From NCBI RefSeq assembly GCF_000006405.1, contig NW_003211409.1, positions 70,328 to 134,327 on the forward strand: a stretch of 64,000 nucleotides of DNA. Reading direction: 5' to 3'. The position numbers and the translations under genes are program-made. Shown piece after piece: positions 34,291 to 44,383 of this stretch. Source of the stretch: Perkinsus marinus ATCC 50983 (Eukaryota > Perkinsozoa > Perkinsida > Perkinsidae). How positions within the stretch are numbered: position 1 is the first letter of the stretch; each line of letters begins with the position of its first letter. The notes under the pieces were generated by a model. It made no database searches, was not told the DNA's origin, and was given only the letters and a program-made list of their open reading frames with translations.

Positions 34291-36750
34291 CTATTCCTTG
34301 CCCATCTGCCTGCCAGCTCTGATAACCTCATCAACTAGCAGAAGCTGCTGGGCCAACACCTAACAAAAATACTAAAAGGAGTTGAACAAAGCACAAGCCT
34401 ACTGGTGCCAAGGCAAGCATCTCCTTCTTAACAACGTAATTATCCCAGATACCCTCAGCCTCAGGGGAGATAGCATCCCCAGTGTAAACGTCTAGACCGA
34501 CCGGCTCCCCATCAGCGTTTTGATACTCTGAACGGAAAAAGGTGCTGAATACGAATAACAGACCACATGCTACTGCTACCCTCCTCCAACTTGAGTATAG
34601 TATCCTGGATATCAAAACCACTATTCTCAGCTAAGGTCTGTGGTATCGCCTAGCAACCAGTTAATAAGCGTCTACTAATAAAGGAGGTCCTATTACCAGT
34701 AGGGCCTTGGCAAAAACTTCAACGCCGAGCTTGGTTTTACCACTCACGTTCTTCTTCATGAACTCCATCAAGTGGTCATGACCAGCTAATTCGAAGGCAC
34801 CTGCAATATTCAGGTGATACAAGTAACTCTTTCACCAGTCCTGGTACCAGCTCCTGGTACAACTGCACCGTCCTGAGCCGCATTCCTCACAGCACGTAGA
34901 CCATCGCGAACCTAAGACAAGATCACAATAAAACCCATCGGTCAGCATTCACCTACAGCATCCTTCATCTGGTTGATAACATAGTCATTAGAGCCCTTGA
35001 GGAGGATGGTGCAGGAACGAGGATGTCTGTAGTGAAGAGGAATACCAAAGAGCCAATGAGAGTTATGGTGCTGCTTACTGAACTCCTTCAATGAAGGTAT
35101 ACTTGTCATCACCAAGGACCTTCTCATACACCTCATCAGCATATCCGAGATCATCAGGGGTAAGCTACAAAGAGAAATGTACCAAACTCACTGAGTAATG
35201 GCATATTACATCCTCGACAGAGTTAACAGCAACACCTCCACATGCAAGTACAAGGCGTTCCATATTTCTCCGCTTAGCCCTACGCAACGCCATGATGCCC
35301 TCCTTTGCCAGCATGTCCAATGCTGGGGGGTCGATACCTATCACAATCATAAGCCAACAACAAGCCTCGGAACCAACACCTGCACAACACCTACCCTTCT
35401 GGTTGATAACAACAAAGTGTTTGCCAGTCTTGTCCGAGTCGCCACATACAGCTTGCTTTAATTCGATGATCTTCGCTACCTGATAACAGACCAACAGCAT
35501 TCATCACTACGTTAACCATCACCCCCCGTCCTCACCTTATCATCAGTGAATTTCCTCTCTGATTCAACCAAACGCTCCCTCTGTTCAGCGTTGCTGTAGG
35601 CGAACGTAGTGTTCACCTAGTATACTACTAATCAACCACACACGGTCTCGCATGTGGACCTCACCTCAGCCTTTTCATATTCGAGACTAACATTACAGGT
35701 GAGTATATAGCAGTTGTCAAGTCTATGAGGCATATCGGGATGACGAGTGCCGTGGTCGAGTACGAGGCCCTTGACTAATCTGATTCGCACACCACAATGT
35801 CCACAACACAATGTATTAACCATTGCATACCTGGTCTCCATGGCGAGCCTCTCTTGCATAGTCATAACCTCTACCATATGCAAGTCCACTTGCTCACTCT
35901 CAGTATGGATCTGATAACATCAGCTCTAATACGCAATAGGAATGTTGTTCACTTCTTACGAGCTGAAGGGCCTGCACAATGATATCTGCCAACTGATCCG
36001 CCTGCTTGCCAGGGAGCTTAGTCCGGAGGGACGTTCCTAACATAATACAAGTAGTAGAGAGGGATCCCCGATGAGAGTATTACTGGCGATGCAGGAAAGG
36101 ATGTCACTATCATCCCAACCACAGTTGACCTTGAACGCTTCTAAGAAGGTCGCTATCTGTCAAAGTCTAATACTCCCCTGTCCTAAGTGATAGATCAATT
36201 CCCTACTTCCATCCGAGCAGCATCAAAACCATCCGCTAGAATGCGGGGATGTACACCATCAGTAATGTACCTGTTGATATGCAATTCGGGTCAGCTACCC
36301 CTACACTGTCCTCCTACCTCTGAGATAACTTCATGAGCTCGGCAATAAACAGAATGGTCGATGTGGTGCCATCACCACTGGTCTCATCCTGAGCTGCTGC
36401 GGCTCGAGCTGCATGAAGCAAGGTGTTGGTCACAAGATGCGCTGTTGAGGAAGTTACCAATCATTGAGGCAGTAGGGTGTTGAATTTGCATCTCTTTAAG
36501 AAGAACGCTCCCATCCTTGGTGATCTTGATCTGGCCAGCACCTCCGACGAGCCTATAACAAGCAATCATGAATTCACGTTGGTGTGGTATGTTAATCCTG
36601 AGCTGCCTGCCCCTAGTACATCTTAAGAGTGCCCCTAGGGCCAAGATTGCTCTTCATAACCTCACTGAGGCCTTGAGCAGCATTGCAGTTTACCAACAAT
36701 GCTTGAGTGGCCTTCAAGACATCGGCTTTGGAGTTAACGACGCTAACCAT
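34291..36750 (-). CDS. CCT6: Chaperonin CCT/TriC subunit zeta
   Basis: ATG at 36750 opens [19 protein letters not shown], followed by the group II chaperonin ATP motifs [33 protein letters not shown] and the catalytic [10 protein letters not shown] (about 36366-36390). Later segments [28 protein letters not shown] and [13 protein letters not shown] fit CCT zeta, as does [18 protein letters not shown] at the C-terminus (stop 34291). TriC folds actin, tubulin and other cytosolic proteins. About ten introns of roughly 45-65 nt interrupt it; one was verified by restoring [16 protein letters not shown] at the GTAATACTC donor. A young LTR element begins 263 bp upstream of the start codon. Confidence 0.93.
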
Positions 36751-37008
36751 AGCTCAGAAGGAGAGGGATCACAAACTAACTGTAGTAGTACTCAAGCTGA
36801 TGACACATGATACCAGATAAGCTTAGCCACCACCACCACAACCACCGCTGCCGCCTGGTAATCATCCGTAATGATACTATCCTCCACTACGTAGATTATG
36901 CGTGCCCCTAATAGAATCTAGACACATGCTCATACTCAGTTGTGAGCTTCCTCTATCGTCAATGAGTGGCCATCCATCGACCCAATCATAGATCCATCTG
37001 TCTGGTCA
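36751..37008. promoter_or_regulatory. CCT6 upstream region next to LTR insertion
   Basis: Region between the CCT6 start codon and the retroelement target site. It carries CAC/CCA triplet repeats near 36826-36850 but no recognisable promoter box. Promoter function is inferred from position only. Confidence 0.35.
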
Positions 37009-37012
37009 GAAT
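37009..37012. repeat. Target site duplication, left copy
   Basis: GAAT immediately before the 5' LTR is repeated at 43051-43054 after the 3' LTR. If the LTR is read as ending one base earlier the duplication becomes AGAAT (5 bp). Confidence 0.75.
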
Positions 37013-37236
37013 TGATAAGAGTCTATAGCCATTCAGTCTTATGGCGTGCGCTCCCTGTAGCGTAAAGCTCGCTCTCGCCCGACCGTTTCAAATATTGTCC
37101 GTTCAAACCATTGTTCGGATCCCGTGGATCTATCTGATCTGTCTGCACTCAATCTCCACTAACTATTGAATCCTTATGTCCGGTTCTGCATCGAGTTCTA
37201 GTCCTCCGGAAGCCTTCGACCAGCACTTCCTTAACA
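37013..37236 (+). repeat. 5' LTR, 224 bp, contains the polyprotein start codon
   Basis: Begins TGATAAGAG and ends CTTAACA (TG...CA). It appears identical over 224 bp to 42827-43050. The polyprotein ATG lies at 37176, so the last 61 bases of the LTR are the first 20 codons. A candidate primer-binding site starting TGGGGGCTGCATGCC follows three bases downstream (37240). Confidence 0.92.
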
Positions 37237-40200
37237 ACTTGGGGGCTGCATGCCGAGAATCCATATCCAAGAACGAGAGACTGCTGTCCAAGTGCTTCCA
37301 GGACATTGAAGCTGGTTCTACCGTCGACGTTCAGATCATTCTGAGAAACACCTCTGATGCCCTTACGCCTGTGAAAGCAATGTCCGTACCCGGCCCTATA
37401 ACGGCCCCGGCGTCGGAATCGGCTACAGGCTCGGGGTCCTCAAGCTTGCCCGCTGGAAGCGAACACGCGAGCTCTGATCAATCAGATGGCGTCTCAGTAG
37501 CCCCGGTGGTTGTTGTAACGACTTCATTGACTTCGGTCTTCGAAGCAGTATCAGCCGATCTCTGCCGCCTTGCTGATGACCATCTACTCAGCTGTGACCT
37601 TCCCTCATGGGTGACTCCGGTCTCACGACAACTTGCGAGAGTTATCATTAACCTCTCCTCATCGGATCACTATCAGATTCGATGGACAGTTGCCATTCCG
37701 ACCCAAGCACAGCTGAAACGTGAATCGGTCGCTGCTATCAGTGAGCATCGCTCTCACTGCATGGCACAATCATCTCAAGCCAACACGAATGCCATACCTG
37801 GTGTTCCCACGGCAGGTGAACAGGCTAACACCTATCACTCCACCGGTGCTGTTGTTACCACTTCACAACAGCAATCGGTCTCCCAAGTGAGCTCGTCTAT
37901 CGGTGGCCCTTCCAACTACGACATCCAGCACAATCCCACGGCCGTATGCTCAACCTTCGGGGGGTATCAAAATTATACATGCCCTCCCCGTATTCGTCCG
38001 TTGCAGATTAAGACTGATGTCACGAAGCGCCCTATCGATCAGGCTATTAAGCAGGTTCGTGTCTTCATCGGTCATCCTGTACATGACCGCCTCAAGTTCG
38101 ACCCTAACCACAGTGGTGCCTATGCTAGATGGCGTGTTGCCTTTGCTGATGCGATCGAGCGCGTGCCATGCTCTCGACAAGTTGCTACGGAGGCAGTTCT
38201 GGCATGTCTACCAGAGCCTGTCAAAGGCACTGTCGAACGAAGTGTTCACCCAAGTGACATCGAGAAGTTTGGTCACGTCATCATCATCTATGCCTTGGAC
38301 CATACCTATCTGACGAAGCTCGAGTTGCGTAGTGTCTCCGCTGCGTGGGAGAGAATCTGCCAACAACCCAATGAGTCTGTCCGCCAATATGCTACGAGGT
38401 TTGAGCACTGTGCACATGTATACACAGCTCTCTACTATACTCATGGTCTTTCTGCCCGTGACATTACCACCAAATTCTCTGATGGTCTCCGTGGTGCCCG
38501 TGAAGTTCTGGGAAGATGTCTCATTGACCCCCAATGCCAGCTTGGCTATGAAGCTTACAAGCTTGCACTCTTCGCTTTTCTCGACAACGGTACACCCCTG
38601 CCCGATGATCTAACGGCAATGATGCCCGGTCAGTCACGGTCTCAAGGTTCGGGTAAAGGTGGCCTCAAGAAGGTCGATCATTCTCAGATCATCTCCATCT
38701 GTGCACTAGCTACCAAAGAGCTTGGTATACCGCCTGATAACTGCCTACGCTGCGGATTGCCTTCACATCAGGCCAACTCATGTCGTCATACTCAAATCTT
38801 CAAGCAGAAGGAGCGTTGTGACAGGTGTGGCCGACTCCGTACTGGTAGCGAGCACAAGTGCCAATCCAAGAACTTCAAGTGCGGTAGATGCAAGCGCAAT
38901 GGTCATTTGAGTGGTGTCTGCCGAAAGGTTATCAACAATGATAGTATGACATCCACTACTCAAGCCAATATGTCCACTGTTGCAACGGAGATCTCTGACG
39001 GCTCTGAGCTAAAGATCATCCACAGCAGCGTCGCCTGTGCTTCATCTCGTACAGCACTTCATGATATCGTCGGCTCACTCCCTGCTGATCCGGTGGTGAA
39101 CCTTGTTGCTGGTCATGATGCTCCAAAGACTTATTGTCCTATCCAGGGACTCGTGGATAGCGGTGCGAACGCCTCCATTCTGAACAGCTCTACCGTTCAC
39201 TTTCTTCTTGCTAACGACATCATAAGGCCTCCTGATGTCAAGGCTCTATCACCGCCTGTGTCCGTTACCTTCGGTAATAATCAGGCTCTCTCGGCTGACT
39301 CTGTCGCCAAGGTCCCTTGCTTCCTTGGATCCGCTGGCACTGTCACCATCTCATTTCTGGTCGTTGATGGGTGTCGTCCACATTGTCTTATAGGCCGTAA
39401 CATGTTCTCACTTTTGGGCATTCGGCTGGTCTCTGACAAAGGCGTGGACATCGTTTGCAACATGGCCTCCGCCAAAAATAGTCCGGCGCCCGCCACATCA
39501 ACCCCACTCTGTGCCCGCTCTGAAGCCGCTCTAACCCCGTTGGTCGAAGTCATTCCTGATGACATAGACCCCAAACGGAAGAGGCTGAGAGCTAGGCTCC
39601 CTGCTGTCGAGGACGCTCTCATCTATCCATATAGAGCACCATCACGGAAGAGGAGTGTGGTCGATCAGTCCATCATCCATTCGCGCCTGACGAGTATGGC
39701 CGAAGCTGGCAAGGTCAAGCCATCTTGTCCGGAAGCATGCACTTGCATCTTCCAACCTGTACTCGTCGACAAGCTCGATCACGGTGATGACAACGCTCCT
39801 GCCCGTGTCTATCCATCTGATGATCTTCATCAACGATATCGGATCACTACTGATATCAGGCCCCTAAACCACCTCTCACTGCGGACAGACAGCAATGGTC
39901 GCTTCGTCTATTACCCGCAATCTGTGGTACGAGATCTTCCTCCCACTTCTGATGTTACCTCTAAACAATATCAGTCGTCGGCCATCGATCAACTCCGTCG
40001 CACGGATATTCACCACTGCAACTTCTGGTGTCGGTTGGATCTGGTGGATGCTTTCGGCTGTGCCCGAATTCATCCCACCCTGATGACAAAGATAGCGACC
40101 ACTAGCGTCGACCCTATCACTGGCAAGGAGCACGTCTGGCAAATCTGCACCATACCCCAGGGATGGTGCTGGTCAAGTATTCTCTTCCATACCTGTGTAC

Positions 40201-42779
40201 ATTGGCTTGTACACAACCCCATCAAAGAAGCTCTCGCAAAAGCTAACTGCCCGTGCTCTGTCCTATTCGTGCAAGATGACATCCTGCTAGGTTGTCCTAC
40301 CAAAGCTGATTCTATGAAGGCTCTTTCTATCGTCACCAGTGTCCTACAAGACTATTGCTTTGCTGTTAACCCCCTGAAGACTGTCGGCCCGGCATCGGTA
40401 ACTCCCTTTTGCGGTCTGGTCATCGAGTCAGGTGGACGCTATCGTCCGCATCCATCGAGGAGGGTACTCACTGAGGCATCCTTTGATCTCGCATGGGACG
40501 AGTTTATCAACGGAACCTTCAAGGCCAAGCGTAAGCGAGGAGCTCCTAAAGTTGCCGCAGCTGCCTCGAACCTCAAAATCTCGTCTCGGGTATCATGGCT
40601 CAAATCATGGTGTGGTACATTCAACTACTTCCTTGGTCACCTTGCGAAGCAGCAGCTTGACGCTCTGCATGCTCTCACTGACGTGTCCAAGCGACTCCAA
40701 GATCCTGCTATTACCGACGAGGAGGTGGAAGCTCAGAGTACCCTTGTACACGCGGCTTTCAAGTCACTGTTCGACTATTATCTCAGTGGTATACCGGCTC
40801 TATATGCCGCTCGAGACGGTCAAGCCATCGGCACCATTGTCCTTAGTGATGCCAACTGCCATGGGTGGTCTGCTATCATCTTAAGGGTTACAACCTACTG
40901 TCCGCTCAACAACGATAACTGCGAGGCCACTCAGTCGTCGCTACGTTGCAGGATCCCAAACCTTAAAGAGTTCTTCCCTGATGTCAACCTGGCACTGCAT
41001 GCTCTACCCCTCCGACTCGTTGGTGGAAAATGGTCACCTCGTACGGCTACATCTCGCAGCTCTACCTGGAAGGAGCGAGCCGCTATTCTCCTGGCCATCG
41101 ATGAATGTATCGGTCTGCTCGAGGGACGAGTCGTGGTCATTGTCGACAACCAGAATGTCCAGAAAGAGTGGCGCAGTTTCGCCAACGACTTCACTGGTCC
41201 CTTCCTACACCGTTGGGAGCAATTCCTTCGAGTCGTACATGATGTCCGCTGGTCTCCACGAGATACCTCTCCGGTATGGCCCGATGCCCTTGCACGAGCC
41301 ATCTCTGATTATGGGGAGGAGAGAGAGGTCTACGATGAGCTCATTGACTCTGCTGATAATGCGAACTGCCACGTTGTCGACGCCACGGAAGACACCGCTC
41401 CGAACGATGATGAGCAACCCTCATCTGGTCCAGAACAGGCGCTCAGGCACATCGTCCCGGTTCAATTGCTCAGGCGTTCTTTCGATGCTTGGCGTGGTCG
41501 CACGACCTTTCAAGAAGTGGCAACCATCCCAGTCGACCCCGCGGCTGCACGCACTTGGCTCCGAGACGTCCAGACCAATGACCCTACTTGTCAGAGGCTC
41601 GCCAGTCTCCCCCGCTCACAGTTCACCATTGACAACGACGGATTGTTGCGATATGGGCATCGTTACTTTCTACCTCAACGGTTTGCTCACTCGGTTATCG
41701 AAGATATCCACATCTTCCTCGGTCATTGTCCGCTCAAGCAAACCCACGACAGTGTAGTAAAGGCTTTCTACATCCCTGGTGTCTCTCGGCTTGTTCAACA
41801 CGTGGTGTCAAGATGCGCATGCCAGTTCTCAGCCGGCCGTCGGGGCAACGTTAACCCCATCGGTCCCCCATTGAGAAGTACTTCAAGGCCTATGAAGATC
41901 CTCGACTGTTGCTTCCTTGATATTGTCGGTCCTCTGCCTGTGTCGGAATCCTTCTCCCACCCCTTCAAGTTCATCATATCATGCATGGACTGTTGCAGCG
42001 GTTATTGTTGGTTCTTTCCAACTCCCGACATCACCAGCAAGACCATCACTGGTATCCTCGAAGCAAGGCTGATCGATCAGGTCGGAGTCCCACGAGTCTT
42101 CACAGTCGACAATGCCCGCTATTTCACTGGTGTTTACTTCCGCGCCTGGGTTGCCAGCATAGGTGCTACCTTGAGATGTATCCCTGTCGCTAGCCCCCAT
42201 CGCAATGCCCTATTAGAACGTCAACACTCTGGTCTCAAGAAGTCATTGAAGGCCCTCTGTGCTGAACATCCTGAATCGTGGCCGGCGTATGTCACTAAAG
42301 CTCAGCGGAGGATCAACACCCGATCTACATATGGCTACAGTCCTCAAGAGCTATTCTACGGTTTCGATGCTCTAACGCCCTTCTCAAGACGGTTTGAAGA
42401 CGTCAGCAACACTATCGACGAAGACTCTGTCCGTTTCGAGGCTCGACGTCGTGATCGGGAACGACAGAGAATGGTCGACAGCACTCTCAACGTAATGGAG
42501 AAGATGCGTGCTGATGCTCTCTCGCGTATCAATCCATCAACCTACACTCGACAAGTCGCACGACGACGTCTATTCAAGGTTGGTGACTCCGTGATGAAGT
42601 GGGTCCGTAACGTCGACCCCCTTACTCCTTCATGGAGAGGCCCTCTACTGGTTCAACAAGTACTTGGCGATTCTACTTACAAGCTTTCCGACGGCACTGT
42701 TCAAGATTCCAGAAATATGCGGAAGTACTTCGGTAAAGCCCAGAATATGAATCCCATTACTATTGCATATATTCAGTAG
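37176..42779 (+). CDS. Gag-Pol polyprotein, 1867 aa
   Basis: One uninterrupted frame. The Gag part has low-complexity flanks and Cys clusters at about residues 523-586 (CLRCGLPSHQANSC, CDRCGRL, CGRCKRNGHLSGVC), the last a CCHC knuckle-like motif. Protease: LVDSGANAS near residue 660. RT: FWCRLDLVDAFG (about 958) and LFVQDDILLG (about 1034), so the usual Y-x-D-D reads V-Q-D-D. RNase H: VLSDANCHGWSAI, a DNQNV segment and WPDALARAIS. Integrase: H-x4-H with a CAC pair, then Asp 1582 in DIVGPL, Asp 1645 in VDNARYF and Glu 1681 in LLERQ, spacing DD35E; a WRGPLLV segment follows. There is no frameshift between Gag and Pol and no envelope-like ORF. Initiation occurs inside the 5' LTR. Confidence 0.93.
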   Translation: MSGSASSSSPPEAFDQHFLNNLGAACRESISKNERLLSKCFQDIEAGSTVDVQIILRNTSDALTPVKAMSVPGPITAPASESATGSGSSSLPAGSEHASSDQSDGVSVAPVVVVTTSLTSVFEAVSADLCRLADDHLLSCDLPSWVTPVSRQLARVIINLSSSDHYQIRWTVAIPTQAQLKRESVAAISEHRSHCMAQSSQANTNAIPGVPTAGEQANTYHSTGAVVTTSQQQSVSQVSSSIGGPSNYDIQHNPTAVCSTFGGYQNYTCPPRIRPLQIKTDVTKRPIDQAIKQVRVFIGHPVHDRLKFDPNHSGAYARWRVAFADAIERVPCSRQVATEAVLACLPEPVKGTVERSVHPSDIEKFGHVIIIYALDHTYLTKLELRSVSAAWERICQQPNESVRQYATRFEHCAHVYTALYYTHGLSARDITTKFSDGLRGAREVLGRCLIDPQCQLGYEAYKLALFAFLDNGTPLPDDLTAMMPGQSRSQGSGKGGLKKVDHSQIISICALATKELGIPPDNCLRCGLPSHQANSCRHTQIFKQKERCDRCGRLRTGSEHKCQSKNFKCGRCKRNGHLSGVCRKVINNDSMTSTTQANMSTVATEISDGSELKIIHSSVACASSRTALHDIVGSLPADPVVNLVAGHDAPKTYCPIQGLVDSGANASILNSSTVHFLLANDIIRPPDVKALSPPVSVTFGNNQALSADSVAKVPCFLGSAGTVTISFLVVDGCRPHCLIGRNMFSLLGIRLVSDKGVDIVCNMASAKNSPAPATSTPLCARSEAALTPLVEVIPDDIDPKRKRLRARLPAVEDALIYPYRAPSRKRSVVDQSIIHSRLTSMAEAGKVKPSCPEACTCIFQPVLVDKLDHGDDNAPARVYPSDDLHQRYRITTDIRPLNHLSLRTDSNGRFVYYPQSVVRDLPPTSDVTSKQYQSSAIDQLRRTDIHHCNFWCRLDLVDAFGCARIHPTLMTKIATTSVDPITGKEHVWQICTIPQGWCWSSILFHTCVHWLVHNPIKEALAKANCPCSVLFVQDDILLGCPTKADSMKALSIVTSVLQDYCFAVNPLKTVGPASVTPFCGLVIESGGRYRPHPSRRVLTEASFDLAWDEFINGTFKAKRKRGAPKVAAAASNLKISSRVSWLKSWCGTFNYFLGHLAKQQLDALHALTDVSKRLQDPAITDEEVEAQSTLVHAAFKSLFDYYLSGIPALYAARDGQAIGTIVLSDANCHGWSAIILRVTTYCPLNNDNCEATQSSLRCRIPNLKEFFPDVNLALHALPLRLVGGKWSPRTATSRSSTWKERAAILLAIDECIGLLEGRVVVIVDNQNVQKEWRSFANDFTGPFLHRWEQFLRVVHDVRWSPRDTSPVWPDALARAISDYGEEREVYDELIDSADNANCHVVDATEDTAPNDDEQPSSGPEQALRHIVPVQLLRRSFDAWRGRTTFQEVATIPVDPAAARTWLRDVQTNDPTCQRLASLPRSQFTIDNDGLLRYGHRYFLPQRFAHSVIEDIHIFLGHCPLKQTHDSVVKAFYIPGVSRLVQHVVSRCACQFSAGRRGNVNPIGPPLRSTSRPMKILDCCFLDIVGPLPVSESFSHPFKFIISCMDCCSGYCWFFPTPDITSKTITGILEARLIDQVGVPRVFTVDNARYFTGVYFRAWVASIGATLRCIPVASPHRNALLERQHSGLKKSLKALCAEHPESWPAYVTKAQRRINTRSTYGYSPQELFYGFDALTPFSRRFEDVSNTIDEDSVRFEARRRDRERQRMVDSTLNVMEKMRADALSRINPSTYTRQVARRRLFKVGDSVMKWVRNVDPLTPSWRGPLLVQQVLGDSTYKLSDGTVQDSRNMRKYFGKAQNMNPITIAYIQ

Positions 42780-42814
42780 ATTTAATTCACTTTTGATATT
42801 TGTGCCAATCTTAC

Positions 42815-42826
42815 GGGGAGGAGAGA
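42815..42826 (+). promoter_or_regulatory. Polypurine tract of the LTR element
   Basis: GGGGAGGAGAGA lies directly against the 3' LTR start at 42827, the position expected for the plus-strand primer of reverse transcription. Confidence 0.85.
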
Positions 42827-43050
42827 TGATAAGAGTCTATAGCCATTCAGTCTTATGGCGTGCGCTCCCTGTAGCGTAAAGCTCGCTCTCGCCCGACCGT
42901 TTCAAATATTGTCCGTTCAAACCATTGTTCGGATCCCGTGGATCTATCTGATCTGTCTGCACTCAATCTCCACTAACTATTGAATCCTTATGTCCGGTTC
43001 TGCATCGAGTTCTAGTCCTCCGGAAGCCTTCGACCAGCACTTCCTTAACA
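42827..43050 (+). repeat. 3' LTR, 224 bp
   Basis: Appears identical to the 5' LTR. Its copy of the start codon (42990) reads through the LTR end into host sequence, giving a chimeric 93-codon frame to 43271. Confidence 0.92.
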
Positions 43051-43899
43051 GAATGGTGAATCGATCATTCTGGCGGGCGCTAACTCAATTCTTCCGCCGC
43101 AGGGCTGTATCAGATTTCGCCAACTCAGAAATCGCCAAAATGACGCCAAACAGATTCGCAGGCCTAACGACAGGAATTGTAGGTGATACCAGGGTTAAAA
43201 CAGATTACAACAATGTGGTGAAATACGCTACTCTACAACTGATTTGGACTAAGATTTGGTGGATTCTGTAAAATTCAACAGATGTGCAGTAATCTGCGTG
43301 TTGTTCTCATTCCGCCAACATCAGTATTGGCAATAACTGCACATGGACAGCTCCCGCCAAGTTGGTCTTCTGGACAAGGATTGCCAAATAGGTGATTTCA
43401 GGGTTGCGAAATATGGATCGAACAGCGTGCGCCTTGGCTATCGATTTATGTTTTGGACGGTCCAAATTGGACCAGACTTTTGGTGCCACCAAACTGGTGG
43501 TGTCCAGCATACATAGTCATTGGAGTTCGTACAAGCTCATTATATCAAGACTCAACGTTGGTTCATCCCCATAGATGATGGTAATGGACTCCATTAAATG
43601 GAGCAGGGACCAATTCACGCCGTCAATTCATTATTTACGACTCTCAGGATGGCTCGCGACTCGGCTACTTCTCTTAGTCCTCGAGGTCAGTTACAGTAAC
43701 TGAGTTACTGCTTGCAACGACACTCCACTTCTACTATTACTGCTTCTTCTTCGTTATCTCCCCACGATGACGATTCTGTGACGAAAATTTCTGTCGCTGA
43801 TCCTGAACGGTTTAGGCTGAACCCGCAACGAGTAAGCGTATGAGGTGCTACAACTTCTGGACGCGATGAGGTCGTTCTGTTCAACTCGGGTGTGAATTT

Positions 43900-43948
43900 C
43901 AATTGAATCCGAGAGCTTTCACACTGTGAAAGCTCTCGGATTCAATTG
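43900..43948. repeat. Perfect 49-bp palindrome (24-bp arms)
   Basis: Arms CAATTGAATCCGAGAGCTTT plus CACA and its exact reverse complement flank a single C. This can form a long cruciform or RNA hairpin. Confidence 0.95.
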
Positions 43949-43980
43949 GTCTTATTTCCTGTCGGTGTTTTCGTACTGAG

Positions 43981-43999
43981 TCTTCACATTGTGAAGACA
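43981..43999. repeat. 19-bp palindrome
   Basis: GTCTTCACATTGTGAAGAC has 9-bp complementary arms around one T; it lies 32 bp from the larger palindrome, and a related AATGTGAAGCTCACAATG follows it. Confidence 0.85.
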
Positions 44000-44383
44000 A
44001 TGTGAAGCTCACAATGCCCGGCTAGGACCGGTCAACAGTGTCGTGATAAGTTCCGTTCTCTACTGTCTTCCGGTAAGTAGGAAGTTTCGCGTTTTGTGTT
44101 GAAGTCGAAGTTTTGTGTTCTATACTGTGTTGCTTTTCAGGAGAAGTTGAGTCTTGGAGAACCTTATTCTGTTTAAGTTTATTGTTGACAACTCGCTCTC
44201 ACTCAAGCCCGCCCCCGATTGTCGTGTCGATCGCTCTACTACTACAACGTCGGGTTCTGTTAATTCATAATCTCGGAAAAGGGTCTCTTTCAGGTCTGAT
44301 CCCCCATTGACGAGGCACCTCACGTTCGGGTATATTATGCTGATATGATCAGTCTGATCAGCTGATCACACGCTCCAGCGGGC

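Larger units (their letters stand above)
37013..43050 (+). mobile_element. Complete LTR retrotransposon, Ty3/gypsy-like
   Basis: A 6038-bp element with two apparently identical 224-bp LTRs, a 4-bp (or 5-bp) target duplication, one intact polyprotein ORF, and a polypurine tract immediately before the 3' LTR. Domain order protease, RT, RNase H, integrase is that of Ty3/gypsy and Bel/Pao, not Copia. No visible LTR difference, intact ORF and duplication all point to a very recent insertion. It sits upstream of CCT6 in the opposite orientation. Confidence 0.93.
43051..44380. other. Right flank of LTR element, gene-poor with hairpins
   Basis: No exon chain found. Contains the right target duplication (43051-43054) and two strong palindromes listed separately. 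Short frames at 43307-43574 have no support. Confidence 0.45.

Noticed and set aside
37903-42200. Many ORFs of 60-258 codons in other frames of the polyprotein
   Set aside because: Shadows of the single intact 1867-codon frame; none has its own motifs.
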